A DNA stretch of 64,000 bases from Aliarcobacter sp. (GTDB taxonomy: Bacteria > Campylobacterota > Campylobacteria > Campylobacterales > Arcobacteraceae): the NCBI GenBank assembly GCA_028689025.1, contig JAQTXA010000005.1, positions 62,001-126,000 of the forward strand. Direction: 5' to 3'. A program made the position numbers and the translations under genes. The notes beneath the pieces are model-generated. The model was not told where the DNA came from. It saw only the letters and a list, made by a program, of their open reading frames with translations, and made no database searches. Positions 41,890-51,085 of the stretch are shown here, piece after piece (within the stretch, counting starts at the first letter, position 1; each line of letters opens with the position of its first letter).

Positions 41890-42961
41890 AAGATATGGTT
41901 CAAAAGTTCAATTAAATTATTTACAAAATGGAGATATTTCATATTTTATAACTTATAAAACTAATAAAAAAACAGTATTTAAAAAAGTTGGAAAAAAATC
42001 AGAAGGCATAAATGAAGCTAAAGCAATAGAGTTAAGAAATCAAATTTTATCAGAGATTAGACACGGTATAGATTTAAGTCAAAAAAGTATTAAAACTTTA
42101 AGCTTTCAGAAATTAGCAGACATTTATTTTTCTAGTAATGATGGACATAATAAAAGCAATAAAAAATATAAACAACAATACGAACTACATATAAAAGCTT
42201 CTTTTGGTGATTTGCCTATTATCAAACTAGAAGATAGTTTAATATATGAATTTCAATCTTTAAAAATAGCAGAGGGATTAAGTGAAAGCACCACTAATAT
42301 TTTAGTTAAATTGATTAAAAGAATTATTGGATTTGGAATAAAAAGAGGTGTTTTAACCTACAGCCCATTTAAAAACATTAAACTTTTTAAAGTTGATAAT
42401 TCAAGAATTAGATATTTAAATAACAATGAAATAAAAATGCTAAATGATTTAATAAAAGATGATTTAGTTTTAAAACTTTTTATAAAAATTGCTTTAACAA
42501 CAGGTGCAAGAGCTGTTAGTGTTTTGAGCCTACAAAAGAAACATTTTAGTTCAGAAAATAGAAATTTATTAATAACGGACTTTAAAAGAAATAATACTTA
42601 TTTAGGCTATTTAGATAATGAAACATTTGAATTAATTAAAAATCATACTAACAAATTTATGGCAAATCATTTTATTGTTTCTGCTGATGGAAAAAGCTAC
42701 AAATATCAAACAATATATAAAAAACTAACAAAAATTTTAAAAATATTTAATGAACAATTATCAAAAAATGATAGAGCAAATAGAGTTGTAATTCATACAT
42801 TAAGACATACATTTGCAAGTCATTTAGCAAAAAGTGGAGTATCAATTCAAAAAATTCAAAAACTAATGAATCATAAAGATATTAAACAAACTTTGAAATA
42901 TGCAAAATTAAATCCAGATAGTGGGCAAATTGAAGTAGAAGATTTATACAAGGAAATATAA
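41876..42961 (+). CDS. Tyrosine recombinase/integrase 2
   Basis: 361 residues, related to integrase 1 (shared N-terminal layout YFITYKTNKKTVFKKVGKKSEG; catalytic Arg in TTGARAVSVL, HTLRHTFASH, LMNHKDI and Tyr in LKYAKLNPDSG). All catalytic residues are present. It lies between replication and packaging genes in tight overlap with both neighbours, so it is expressed in the lytic transcript. It may resolve multimers, serve as the true phage integrase, or reflect fusion of two elements. Confidence 0.88.
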   Translation: MIASKRYGSKVQLNYLQNGDISYFITYKTNKKTVFKKVGKKSEGINEAKAIELRNQILSEIRHGIDLSQKSIKTLSFQKLADIYFSSNDGHNKSNKKYKQQYELHIKASFGDLPIIKLEDSLIYEFQSLKIAEGLSESTTNILVKLIKRIIGFGIKRGVLTYSPFKNIKLFKVDNSRIRYLNNNEIKMLNDLIKDDLVLKLFIKIALTTGARAVSVLSLQKKHFSSENRNLLITDFKRNNTYLGYLDNETFELIKNHTNKFMANHFIVSADGKSYKYQTIYKKLTKILKIFNEQLSKNDRANRVVIHTLRHTFASHLAKSGVSIQKIQKLMNHKDIKQTLKYAKLNPDSGQIEVEDLYKEI

Positions 42962-43482
42962 TGGATATTAAAATTAAAGGTATTGATGAACTAATAGTAA
43001 AGCTGAACCCAAAAGTTGCAAAACAAGCAGTCAATAGAACAATTAATGAACTGGGTTCGAAAACAAGAACTTTCTTAGTAAAGGAAGTAAGACTCAACTA
43101 TAACATATCAGCAAAAGATTTAAAGCAATTTATAAAAATAAAGAAATCAAGATATGCAGATTTAAGTTATGTGATGGATATTAGAAGTTCTAGTTTTAAC
43201 GCAAAAAGATTTAATGCAAAGAAATTAAAAGCCAAAGGAAAAATGAGTGTTTTAATTAAAAAAACAGATGGTAGAAAGGTTTTTAAAAAAGGAACTTTTG
43301 TTGCAAAGAATGGCGCAGTTCTTCAAAGAAAAGGAAATACCCAAGAAATAGAAGGTGTAAAGACTGTATCAATTCCACAAATGTTTAATGAGAAAACACT
43401 ACAAAAAGCAGATAAGTTAATAGAAAATGAACATGAAAGAATATTTAAAAACAACTTTAATTTTTATATTGGAAAAGAATAA
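42961..43482 (+). CDS. Minor tail protein Z-like (GPZ) protein
   Basis: 173 residues, rich in Lys, resembling the GPZ/minor tail protein Z family: IKIKGIDELIVKLNPKVAKQAVNRTINEL at the N-terminus, then TFLVKEVRLNYNISAKDLKQFI. In lambda, Z acts at the tail terminus facing the head. Here it is in front of the terminase genes and overlaps the integrase stop by one base. Confidence 0.65.
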   Translation: MDIKIKGIDELIVKLNPKVAKQAVNRTINELGSKTRTFLVKEVRLNYNISAKDLKQFIKIKKSRYADLSYVMDIRSSSFNAKRFNAKKLKAKGKMSVLIKKTDGRKVFKKGTFVAKNGAVLQRKGNTQEIEGVKTVSIPQMFNEKTLQKADKLIENEHERIFKNNFNFYIGKE

Positions 43483-43486
43483 AAAC

Positions 43487-43843
43487 ATGATAAAAATTAT
43501 ATATAGAAATAGGTTAGAAATGAAGTGTAAATATTATCTTGCTAAAACATTGTCTATTGCTTTTATAATGGGCATTGCAAAGCTTAGTATTGTATTAGCT
43601 ATGAAAAGTAACTATAGGGAATATATAAAGGAAAAGAAGATAGAGCTAAAGACTCGATTTAAAGGTACTCCTGGGAGTTTCAGTCATGAGGGTGCTTGCG
43701 AGCGCAAAAAGATTCTATTTATCAGTTTTGAAACTTGGTTATATTTTGTTAGTACACTAAAACAACTACTAAGCCTTAGTGCATCGGCTTTATGCTTGGT
43801 TATATGTCTTGGTTATATTTTTAAAAAAGTGGTTATAAAATGA
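43487..43843 (+). CDS. Small membrane protein, possible lysis gene
   Basis: 118 residues from ATG 43487 (GGAAAAG upstream; a longer start would lie in the preceding gene). Two hydrophobic stretches (LSIAFIMGIAKLSIVLAM and LSLSASALCLVICLGYIF) flank a basic middle. No family recognised. The size and two membrane helices would suit a holin or spanin component, which are otherwise not seen in this part of the prophage. Overlaps the small terminase gene by four bases. Weak coding evidence. Confidence 0.4.
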   Translation: MIKIIYRNRLEMKCKYYLAKTLSIAFIMGIAKLSIVLAMKSNYREYIKEKKIELKTRFKGTPGSFSHEGACERKKILFISFETWLYFVSTLKQLLSLSASALCLVICLGYIFKKVVIK

Positions 43844-44478
43844 GTAAAAAGTATTTATCTCAAAGTGAATTAGCTGCTTTTTGTGGAGTAACACAGCCTT
43901 ATATTTCAAAGCTTAAAAATAAAGGTTTATTTGATGATATTCTTGAAGATGGAAAATTCCCAAGAACAAAATCAACAGAACTTGCAAGGGTAATTGAAGA
44001 TAATAAAGATGAAACAAGAGAACCCCAAAGGCAAGCTAATCTAAATAAAAAAAATGGAAACAATATTTCGCCGGCGAAAAAAGATAATCAACCAACAGAA
44101 CCTTTAAAAAATAATTTTGGAATGTTTGATGTTTCATATATGGGTGGTGATGCTCAAATAGAATTAGTTGCATTGATTGAAACAGGAAAATCAGCAGTTC
44201 AAAAAATACAGATTAAAGATGCATTTATAGAATCCAAAAAAAAAGAAATTGAATTTAAAAAAGAACTTGGAGTTTTGATTGAATTAGAACAAGCGCAGGC
44301 AGTAATGGAATTGGTTGCTTCTAATATGAAGACAAAAATGTATAACGCCGCACATAGTTTTAAATCTAAATATTCAAAAACAACCAAAGAGCAAATAGAA
44401 TTTTTATATTCATTAATTGATGAAGCTTTTAATGAATTTAATAAATATGGACTTGATGATATTGAGGTTGATGAATGA
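43840..44478 (+). CDS. Terminase small subunit (DUF1441/Nu1-like)
   Basis: 212 residues. N-terminal HTH that recognises the packaging site (LSQSELAAFCGVTQPYISKLKNKGLF), a variable linker, then the helical domain (KDAFIESKKKEIEFKKELGVLIELEQAQAVMELVASNMK) that forms the multimer. Overlaps the large terminase gene by four bases (ATGA). Contains the third GCCGGC palindrome in its linker. Confidence 0.85.
   Translation: MSKKYLSQSELAAFCGVTQPYISKLKNKGLFDDILEDGKFPRTKSTELARVIEDNKDETREPQRQANLNKKNGNNISPAKKDNQPTEPLKNNFGMFDVSYMGGDAQIELVALIETGKSAVQKIQIKDAFIESKKKEIEFKKELGVLIELEQAQAVMELVASNMKTKMYNAAHSFKSKYSKTTKEQIEFLYSLIDEAFNEFNKYGLDDIEVDE
44065..44078. repeat. GC-rich palindrome, copy 3
   Basis: TTTCGCCGGCGAAA, a 14-bp perfect palindrome inside the small terminase gene, sharing its core with the 16-bp copy at 36561. 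Confidence 0.5.
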
Positions 44479-46328
44479 GTTGTAATGAGAAACTAACGGA
44501 ACAACAATATAAATTACTCCAATATGCCCAGGCTTTATTAAAGCCAAAACCTAGGCTTAGTGGAGCAGATTGGGCAGACAAATATTTTCACTTATCTCCT
44601 GAAAGTAGTGCAAGTCCAGGTAAGTGGAAAACATTACCATACCAAATAGAACCAATAAATTGTATGACTGATGAAATAACAGAACAGGTAACTTGGTTTA
44701 AATCTGCAAGGGTAGGTTATACAAAATGCATAAATGTAGCTGTTGGTTATCATATACATCAAAATCCCGCATCAATACTATTAGCACAACCAACAGACGG
44801 TGAAGCATTAGGATATGCAGAAGATGAAATAGAACCAATGATAAGAGATAATGATGTTATCTCTGAACTAATAGGTAAAACAACTAAAAAAGGAAAAAAC
44901 AAAAAAGAAAAAACTGCTAAAAAAATGTATCCAGGTGGAATACTAGAATTAGTTGGAGCGCATTCACCTAAAAACTTTAGAAGAAGAACAGTTAGAGTAT
45001 TTATAGGTGATGAAATTGACGGATGGGAGCAACAAGCAGGGCAAGAAGGTGACCAAATTTCTTTAGGTAAAAAAAGAACTAATGATTTTTGGAATAGAAA
45101 AATTATTCTTGGTTCTTCCCCAGGTGTAAAAGAATTATCTAAAATTGAACCAGAATTTTATAAAGGTGATCAAAGATATTTTTATTTACCTTGCCCTTTT
45201 TGTGGACACAAACATAAACTAGAATTTAGCAATATGGATATGCCTAGAGATGAACATGACCAAATAATAGAGGAAGAAGTTGGATTCTTTTGTCCGGATT
45301 GTGGCTCTAAATATACCGAAGATTACAAAGTGGAAATGATAGAAAAAGGAGAGTGGATTGCCCAAAAACCTTTTAGAGGACATGCTAGTTTTCATATATG
45401 GGCTGCGTATTCATACAATGCAAACTCATCATGGGCTGCAATAGCAAAAGAATGGTTTGAAGCGCAAGGAAATATATTAAAACTAAAAGCATTCACCATG
45501 TTAGTTCTAGGTGAAACATGGGAAAGTGAACAAGGTGAAAAGATAGAAGATGATGAACTGTTACAAAGGAGAGAAGATTATACTGCCATACCAAATGAAG
45601 CCCTGGTATTAACTTGTAGTGTAGATACGCAAGATAATAGACTTGAAGGAGAAGTTAAAGCATGGGGTATTGACAATGAAAACTGGGGAATATTTCCTTT
45701 TAGAATAGAGGGGATTCCTAGTCAAAAAGAAGTTTGGGAAGACTTAGACAATATTTTGAATGATACATATAAAAGATTAGATGGAACAGAATTAAGAATT
45801 AGCTGTACTTGTATTGATAGTGGGGGACACTTTACAGATGAAGTGTATAAGTTTTGTAAAAAAAGAGAAATTAAAAGAGTTTTTGCAATAAAAGGTGCGA
45901 ATACTCCTGGAAAACCAATTGTTTCAAGACCTTCAACCTCCAATAAATATAAAGCAAAACTTTTTACTATAGGAACAGATACAGCAAAAGAATTAATATT
46001 TGCAAGACTTAGGCTAGATTCTTTTGGTGAAGGGTATATGCATTTTAATAAAAAATATAATGAAGAATATTTTAAACAATTAACAGCCGAAAAAGTTATA
46101 AATACTTATAAAAATGGAAGACATGTAAGGGTTTGGAAAAAAACCAGGGCAAGAAATGAAGCATTGGATATAACGGTTTATGGTTTAGCTGCGCTAAGTA
46201 TATTAAACCCTAACTATAAAAAAATAAAAGAAAACTTTAGTTTAATAAAAAAAGAAAAACAAGAACAAAAAATACAAAAAAATAAATCTACAACAAAAAA
46301 AGGAGGTTGGGTTAATGGATGGAAATAA
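44475..46328 (+). CDS. Terminase large subunit (GpA family)
   Basis: 617 residues of the lambda gpA/Terminase_GpA family: start region PRLSGADWADKYFHLSPESS, ATPase motif around TWFKSARVGYTKC, FIGDEIDGWE (Walker B), zinc-binding CPFCGHKH and CPDCGSKY, and nuclease acidic residues in SVDTQDNRLEGEV and SCTCIDSGGHFTDEVY. Packages DNA with the small subunit; lambda-like cos packaging is likely. Confidence 0.95.
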   Translation: MSCNEKLTEQQYKLLQYAQALLKPKPRLSGADWADKYFHLSPESSASPGKWKTLPYQIEPINCMTDEITEQVTWFKSARVGYTKCINVAVGYHIHQNPASILLAQPTDGEALGYAEDEIEPMIRDNDVISELIGKTTKKGKNKKEKTAKKMYPGGILELVGAHSPKNFRRRTVRVFIGDEIDGWEQQAGQEGDQISLGKKRTNDFWNRKIILGSSPGVKELSKIEPEFYKGDQRYFYLPCPFCGHKHKLEFSNMDMPRDEHDQIIEEEVGFFCPDCGSKYTEDYKVEMIEKGEWIAQKPFRGHASFHIWAAYSYNANSSWAAIAKEWFEAQGNILKLKAFTMLVLGETWESEQGEKIEDDELLQRREDYTAIPNEALVLTCSVDTQDNRLEGEVKAWGIDNENWGIFPFRIEGIPSQKEVWEDLDNILNDTYKRLDGTELRISCTCIDSGGHFTDEVYKFCKKREIKRVFAIKGANTPGKPIVSRPSTSNKYKAKLFTIGTDTAKELIFARLRLDSFGEGYMHFNKKYNEEYFKQLTAEKVINTYKNGRHVRVWKKTRARNEALDITVYGLAALSILNPNYKKIKENFSLIKKEKQEQKIQKNKSTTKKGGWVNGWK

Positions 46329-46512
46329 AAAAAATGTAGGGCGACCAAAAACAACAGACCCAAAAATAAAGCTAGATAATGTAAGGCTTAAAACATCAAC
46401 AATATTAGATATTCAAGCAGTTGCAGAAAAATTAAAAGTTTCACCAAGCTCTTTAGTACAAACATTATTGGAAACAGAAATGCAAAAATATAAAAAAATA
46501 TTAAATTTATAA
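46315..46512 (+). CDS. Small ribbon-helix-helix-like protein
   Basis: 65 residues, AGGAGG upstream, overlapping the terminase end by 14 bp. The pattern GRPKTTDPKIKLDNVRLKTST then QAVAEKLKVSPSSLVQTLLE fits a CopG/Arc-type RHH DNA-binding protein with an N-terminal basic arm. May control late genes. Confidence 0.5.
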   Translation: MDGNKKNVGRPKTTDPKIKLDNVRLKTSTILDIQAVAEKLKVSPSSLVQTLLETEMQKYKKILNL

Positions 46513-46583
46513 TTTTTGTCCCCTTTTTAAATACCCATACTTTTTGAAATAATGCCATTAATAAAATATAAAAAGGCATTATT

Positions 46584-46811
46584 TTGACTGATGTAGAAAA
46601 AATAGCACTTTACGAAGAAAGACTAGAAAAAATAGATTCTTTATTATCTGGAATTTCAGATAACAATATTGAACAATATACTATTAATGGACGAGAATTA
46701 AAAAAATACTCAATTCCAGATTTAATTCAACTTTCTAAACATTTTCAAAATAAATTAACTTCTTTAAAAAATAAAAATAAATCTAGAAAAATATTGACTA
46801 GGTTTATATAA
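46584..46811 (+). CDS. Head-tail joining protein, lambda gpW-like
   Basis: 75 residues from a TTG start at 46584, directly in front of the portal gene (one-base overlap). Small, helical at the N-terminus (LYEERLEKIDSLLSG) with YTINGRELKKYSIPDLIQL, as in gpW-family proteins, which sit between the large terminase and portal in lambda-type gene orders. Confidence 0.7.
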   Translation: MTDVEKIALYEERLEKIDSLLSGISDNNIEQYTINGRELKKYSIPDLIQLSKHFQNKLTSLKNKNKSRKILTRFI

Positions 46812-48256
46812 TGAAAATATTTGGATATGAATTTAAAAAATCAGAAAAAAATATACAAAAAAAATCTTTCCATGGAGCTTCTACAGGTAATTTATATGCA
46901 ACATGGTTAGCTAGCAATACAACTGCAGATGTTGATATAAAAAAAGACCTAAAAACAATGAGAGCAAGAAGTCGTGAATTAATGAGAAATGACGACTATG
47001 CAAAAAAATTTAAAAGAATGGTTAAAACAAATGTTGTTGGTCAAAATGGGATTAGATTGCAAAATAAAGCAAAAGACACTAATGGAAATTTAGATAAAAC
47101 AGCAAATGATATTATTGAAGAATCTTGGAAAAAATGGAGTAAAAAAGGTATTTGTGATGTATCTGGAAAATACTCTTTAAGAGAAATACAAAAAATGGTT
47201 ATGGGAACACTTGCAGAAGATGGAGAAGTGTTAATAAGAAAAATAAAAGGCTATGACAATGAATTTGGTTTTGCTTTACAATTATTAGAAGCAGACCATT
47301 TAGATGAACAATATACGATACCAGAATTAAATATATTCATGGGTATTGAGTTTGACAAATGGAATAAACCAATTGCTTATCATCTTCATAAAAATCATCC
47401 AGGAAAACTAATAAACGGTACAGATACAACAAGAGAACGAATTAGTGCAAATGAAATAAATCATTTATTTTTACCTTTAAGAATATCTGCAACAAGAGGT
47501 GTTCCTTGGATGCATACTGCAATGACTAGAATGAAAATGGTTAATGGATATGAAGAAGCAGAATTAACAGCTTCAAGAATTGCAGCCGCAAAAGGTGGTT
47601 TTTATATTTCAAAAGATGGCGCAGAAGAATATTCAGGCGATAGTGTAGATGATAGAGGAAATATTGTAAATGAATTAGAACCAGGTCAAATTGAATTATT
47701 ACCAAAAGGTATAGAGTTCCAAAATTATGACCCACAACATCCAACTACTGCGTTTAAAGATTTTATGAAAGTGGTTTTAAGAGGAATATCAAGCGGTATT
47801 GATGTTTCATACAATACTTTAGCAAATGATTTAGAGGGTGTAAATTTTAGCTCATTAAGAAGCGGTGTTTTAGATGAAAGAGAAGTTTGGAAAGATTTAC
47901 AAACATGGTTAGGTGAAAATTTACTTGATGATATTTTTGCTGATTGGTTAGACATGGCTTTATTAACAAAAGCTGTACCTTTGCCATATTTTAAATACGA
48001 TAAATTTAATGCTCCAAGTTGGTTGTCAAGAGGTTTTGCATGGGTGGACCCTTTAAAAGATATGCAGTCAAATATTTTAGCAGTAAAAGAAGGGTTAAAA
48101 ACACATACACAAATTGCAAGTGAAATGGGTATGGATATAGAGGAACTATATCAGCAAATAGCCAAAGAAAAAGAATTAAGAGCTAAATATGGAATTACAA
48201 CAATTAGCGAGGCGGAATTATTACAGCTTTTGCAAACAACAAATACAGGAGATTAA
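46811..48256 (+). CDS. Portal protein (lambda GpB family)
   Basis: 481 residues. Lambda-type portal with MRARSRELMRNDDYAKKFKRM near the start, VEANVVG-like TNVVGQNGIRLQNK, LLEADHLDEQY, RGVPWMHTAM, and SYNTLANDLEGVNFSSLRSG, a motif highly typical of this family. Forms the dodecameric ring at the capsid vertex. Confidence 0.94.
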   Translation: MKIFGYEFKKSEKNIQKKSFHGASTGNLYATWLASNTTADVDIKKDLKTMRARSRELMRNDDYAKKFKRMVKTNVVGQNGIRLQNKAKDTNGNLDKTANDIIEESWKKWSKKGICDVSGKYSLREIQKMVMGTLAEDGEVLIRKIKGYDNEFGFALQLLEADHLDEQYTIPELNIFMGIEFDKWNKPIAYHLHKNHPGKLINGTDTTRERISANEINHLFLPLRISATRGVPWMHTAMTRMKMVNGYEEAELTASRIAAAKGGFYISKDGAEEYSGDSVDDRGNIVNELEPGQIELLPKGIEFQNYDPQHPTTAFKDFMKVVLRGISSGIDVSYNTLANDLEGVNFSSLRSGVLDEREVWKDLQTWLGENLLDDIFADWLDMALLTKAVPLPYFKYDKFNAPSWLSRGFAWVDPLKDMQSNILAVKEGLKTHTQIASEMGMDIEELYQQIAKEKELRAKYGITTISEAELLQLLQTTNTGD

Positions 48257-48259
48257 AAA

Positions 48260-50026
48260 ATGAAGCTTAAACCGCAGTTTAGAGATTTAGAACTTAAAAG
48301 TTTTAATGAAGAGAACAAAACAGTAGAACTTACTTTTAGTTCAGAAGAACCTTATGAAAGATGGTGGGGAATAGAAATATTAGATCACTCATCTACATCA
48401 GTAAATATGAATAGATTAAATAACTCTGCACCACTACTATTTAATCATGATAGAGATGTTGTTATTGGTGTTGTTGAATTTGCCAAAATTGAAAATAAAA
48501 AAGGTCATGCTGTTGTTAGATTTGGTAATAGTGAAAAAGCAAAAGAAGTATTTAGTGATGTGGTTGATGGGATAATGAAAAATGTATCTGTGGGATACCA
48601 GATAAACGAAATGAAACTAGAGAGCGAATCTAAAGGTTTGGAAACTTATAGAGTAACTCAATGGGAGCCTTTTGAAATTTCAATAGTTTCTATACCAGCA
48701 GATAATACGGTAGGTGTAGGTCGAATTAGTGACCTAGAAGAACAAGAGGTAAAAATATTAAATCAAAAAAAGGAAGTAAAAAAAATGCCAGATGAAATTA
48801 AACAAACTGATACTCAAACTGTTGAAGCAGCTAGAACACTTGCAACTAACAATGAAAGAACAAGAGTAAGAGAAATAAATGCAATTGCTTCAAAACATGG
48901 CTTACAAGATTTAGCAGCTAAAGCAATTGATGAAGGTACAACAGCTGATACTTTTAGAGGTATGGCTTTGGATGTTATTGGTAAAAAGCAAACACATATA
49001 GATAGTAAATCAAGTGATATTGGTTTAAATCAAAAAGAGTTAAAAGCCTATTCTTTTAGTAAAGCATTAACTGCAGCTATTACGGGTGATTGGTCAAAAG
49101 CTGCTTTTGAAAGAGAAGCAAGTGAAGCTGTTGCAAAAATGTTAGGTCAATCTTCAAAAGGATTCTATATTCCACATGAAGTTTTAAAAAGAGATATATC
49201 AACTGCAAATAATGGAAATTTAGTTGCAACGCAACACATGGGCGGTAATTTTATTGATATTTTAAGAAACAAATTAATTATTGCTAGATTAGGTGGTCAG
49301 GTTTTAACTGGATTAAGTGGAAATGTTGCAATTCCAAAACAAACAGGTACGGCTACAGCTTATTGGGTTATAGAAGGTGAAGATACTACTGAAAGTGAAT
49401 TAACAATCGGTATGATGAATTTATCTCCAAAAACAGTAAGTGGTGCAACTGCATATACTAGACAAATGTTACTACAGGGTAATCCTTCTATTGAAAATTT
49501 AGTAATGCTAGATTTAGCAACAAATATTGCTTTAGCAATTGATAAAGCTGCTATTAGTGGAACAGGAACAAACGGACAACCTTTAGGTATTTTAAATACA
49601 ACAGGTGTAAATGCTGTAAATTGTGCTACTTCAAATGGTGGTTTAAATTGGAAAAATACTGTTGATTTCGAAACAAAAACAGCTGCAGGTAATGCTGATG
49701 TTAATAATATGAATTATATTGCCGGAGCAGGAGTAACAGGAATTTTAAAAACGACAGAAAAAACTCCAAATAGTGGTAAGTTTTTATTAGAAGACGGGCA
49801 AGTTAATGGGTATAACTTTTCAAGAACAAATCAAGTAGATGCGAATACTATGCTTTTTGGTGATTTTAGTCAAATGATAACAGGTTTATGGGGTGGGCTA
49901 GATATTATGATTGACCCATATACTAAAGCTGCATCTGGTGGTGTAGTTATTAGAGCATTCCAAAGTTTAGACATAGGTCTTAGACATGCGCAAGCATTTA
50001 GTGCATCAAAAAATATAAATCAATAA
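48260..50026 (+). CDS. Fused prohead protease and HK97-fold major capsid protein
   Basis: 588 residues. Residues 1-170 form an HK97-type prohead protease (APLLFNHDRDVVIGVVE with the catalytic His, VSVGYQI, and the Ser in FEISIVSIPADNTVGVGR). The rest is the capsid: a helical scaffold-like part (180-270), then the shell domain (LSPKTVSGATAYTRQML; GTGTNGQPLGILNTTGV). AGGAAG at 48771 stands eight bases before an in-frame ATG at 48785, so a separate capsid-plus-scaffold product of 413 residues is probably also made. Confidence 0.92.
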   Translation: MKLKPQFRDLELKSFNEENKTVELTFSSEEPYERWWGIEILDHSSTSVNMNRLNNSAPLLFNHDRDVVIGVVEFAKIENKKGHAVVRFGNSEKAKEVFSDVVDGIMKNVSVGYQINEMKLESESKGLETYRVTQWEPFEISIVSIPADNTVGVGRISDLEEQEVKILNQKKEVKKMPDEIKQTDTQTVEAARTLATNNERTRVREINAIASKHGLQDLAAKAIDEGTTADTFRGMALDVIGKKQTHIDSKSSDIGLNQKELKAYSFSKALTAAITGDWSKAAFEREASEAVAKMLGQSSKGFYIPHEVLKRDISTANNGNLVATQHMGGNFIDILRNKLIIARLGGQVLTGLSGNVAIPKQTGTATAYWVIEGEDTTESELTIGMMNLSPKTVSGATAYTRQMLLQGNPSIENLVMLDLATNIALAIDKAAISGTGTNGQPLGILNTTGVNAVNCATSNGGLNWKNTVDFETKTAAGNADVNNMNYIAGAGVTGILKTTEKTPNSGKFLLEDGQVNGYNFSRTNQVDANTMLFGDFSQMITGLWGGLDIMIDPYTKAASGGVVIRAFQSLDIGLRHAQAFSASKNINQ

Positions 50027-50035
50027 GGTTGAAAT

Positions 50036-50344
50036 ATGAAAGATACAGTATTAGTTTTAATTCTATCTACAATTTTTGTTAGAGGTGAAATGTATGAGGA
50101 AGGGTCTCATGTTGAAGTAAATACAAGAGAAGCAAAAGAATTAATCAATAGGGGAGTTGCCTCTTTGGAAGTAGAAACGGATGTAGAAATAACAGAAGAT
50201 GAAACTTTAGGAGATATAACAAAACCTATAGAAAAAATGAATAAAACAGAGCTTTTAAACTATGCAGCTGAATTAAATTTAGAAGTTAATGAAACAATGA
50301 CTAAAGCAGATTTAATTAAATTAATTAATGAAGATGCAGAATAA
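50036..50344 (+). CDS. Phage head-region protein with C-terminal SAP/HeH-like module
   Basis: 102 residues. The N-terminal half has a strand-rich segment with HVEVNTREAKELINRGVAS, the C-terminal half (MNKTELLNYAAELNLEVNET then MTKADLIKLINE) resembles a SAP/HeH (Rho-N-like) helix-extended-helix DNA-binding module, found after major capsid genes in several phages. The exact role is unknown. Confidence 0.6.
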   Translation: MKDTVLVLILSTIFVRGEMYEEGSHVEVNTREAKELINRGVASLEVETDVEITEDETLGDITKPIEKMNKTELLNYAAELNLEVNETMTKADLIKLINEDAE

Positions 50345-50346
50345 AA

Positions 50347-50673
50347 ATGGACTTTGATCAAATGGTAGAAAAAGATTTATCAAACTGTAAAGAGTTTGGC
50401 GGTTCTTTTATTTTGAAAAATAAAGATATTTCAGTTGAAATTGAATATTTATGTTTTGATGAAAATACAGATGTTATATTTGAAGGTAAAGCGGTTGAAG
50501 ATTTTAGTGATATGGAAGCTAGTATCCCTTCACTTACTGTTCAAACAATTAAAACTAACAAAATTACCAACAGGTCAAAAATAGAAGTAAAAAACTCATC
50601 TTATGGAGTTATAAAAAAAGATAACAAAAAAGATGGAACAACAATTATTTATTTGGAATTAGAAGATGTATAG
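50347..50673 (+). CDS. Head-tail joining protein candidate
   Basis: 108 residues, mostly beta (VIFEGKAVEDFSDMEASIPS; SKIEVKNSSYGVIKKD; GTTIIYLELEDV). The ending, in which a Gly-Thr-x-x-Tyr-Leu-Glu-Leu-Glu strand closes the protein, is like Gifsy-2/lambda FII-type head-tail joining proteins. Position after the capsid agrees. Overlaps the next gene by eight bases. Confidence 0.55.
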   Translation: MDFDQMVEKDLSNCKEFGGSFILKNKDISVEIEYLCFDENTDVIFEGKAVEDFSDMEASIPSLTVQTIKTNKITNRSKIEVKNSSYGVIKKDNKKDGTTIIYLELEDV

Positions 50674-51085
50674 ACAATCAATAGTATCTGAACTTTTACT
50701 AAAACTAGAAGAAATAAAAATAAATAATGGTTTTTATTCTGATGCAGGAGCAAATGTTCTTGAATGGTTTGATAAACCATTAGAGGAAGAAGACTTTCCT
50801 GCATTAATAGTAAGAGATCCATCTGATAATGTTGTTGATTCAACTTCACTTGAACATAAATTGAAAATAGAAATAGACATAGCCCATAAGGGTAAAAATT
50901 GTATTTGGAATATGAGAGAAGCATCAAGTGATGTATTGAAGGCATTTAAAAACCTAGAAGATTCAATAGGTCATCAATGTAAATATTTAGGTAGTGAATC
51001 ATTGGTTGAACAAAAAGAAAAGTTATACGGTGGGATGAGATTAGAATTTGAAATAATCTATCATACTAGAAGATGGGAACAATAA
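50666..51085 (+). CDS. Tail completion/terminator-like protein
   Basis: 139 residues. Begins RQSIVSELLLKLEEIK and ends GMRLEFEIIYHTRRW, with FPALIVRDPSDNVVDSTSLEHKLKIEIDI in the middle, a layout shared by phage tail-terminator (gpU-like) proteins. Followed by the baseplate spike gene with a TAATG overlap. Confidence 0.55.
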   Translation: MYRQSIVSELLLKLEEIKINNGFYSDAGANVLEWFDKPLEEEDFPALIVRDPSDNVVDSTSLEHKLKIEIDIAHKGKNCIWNMREASSDVLKAFKNLEDSIGHQCKYLGSESLVEQKEKLYGGMRLEFEIIYHTRRWEQ

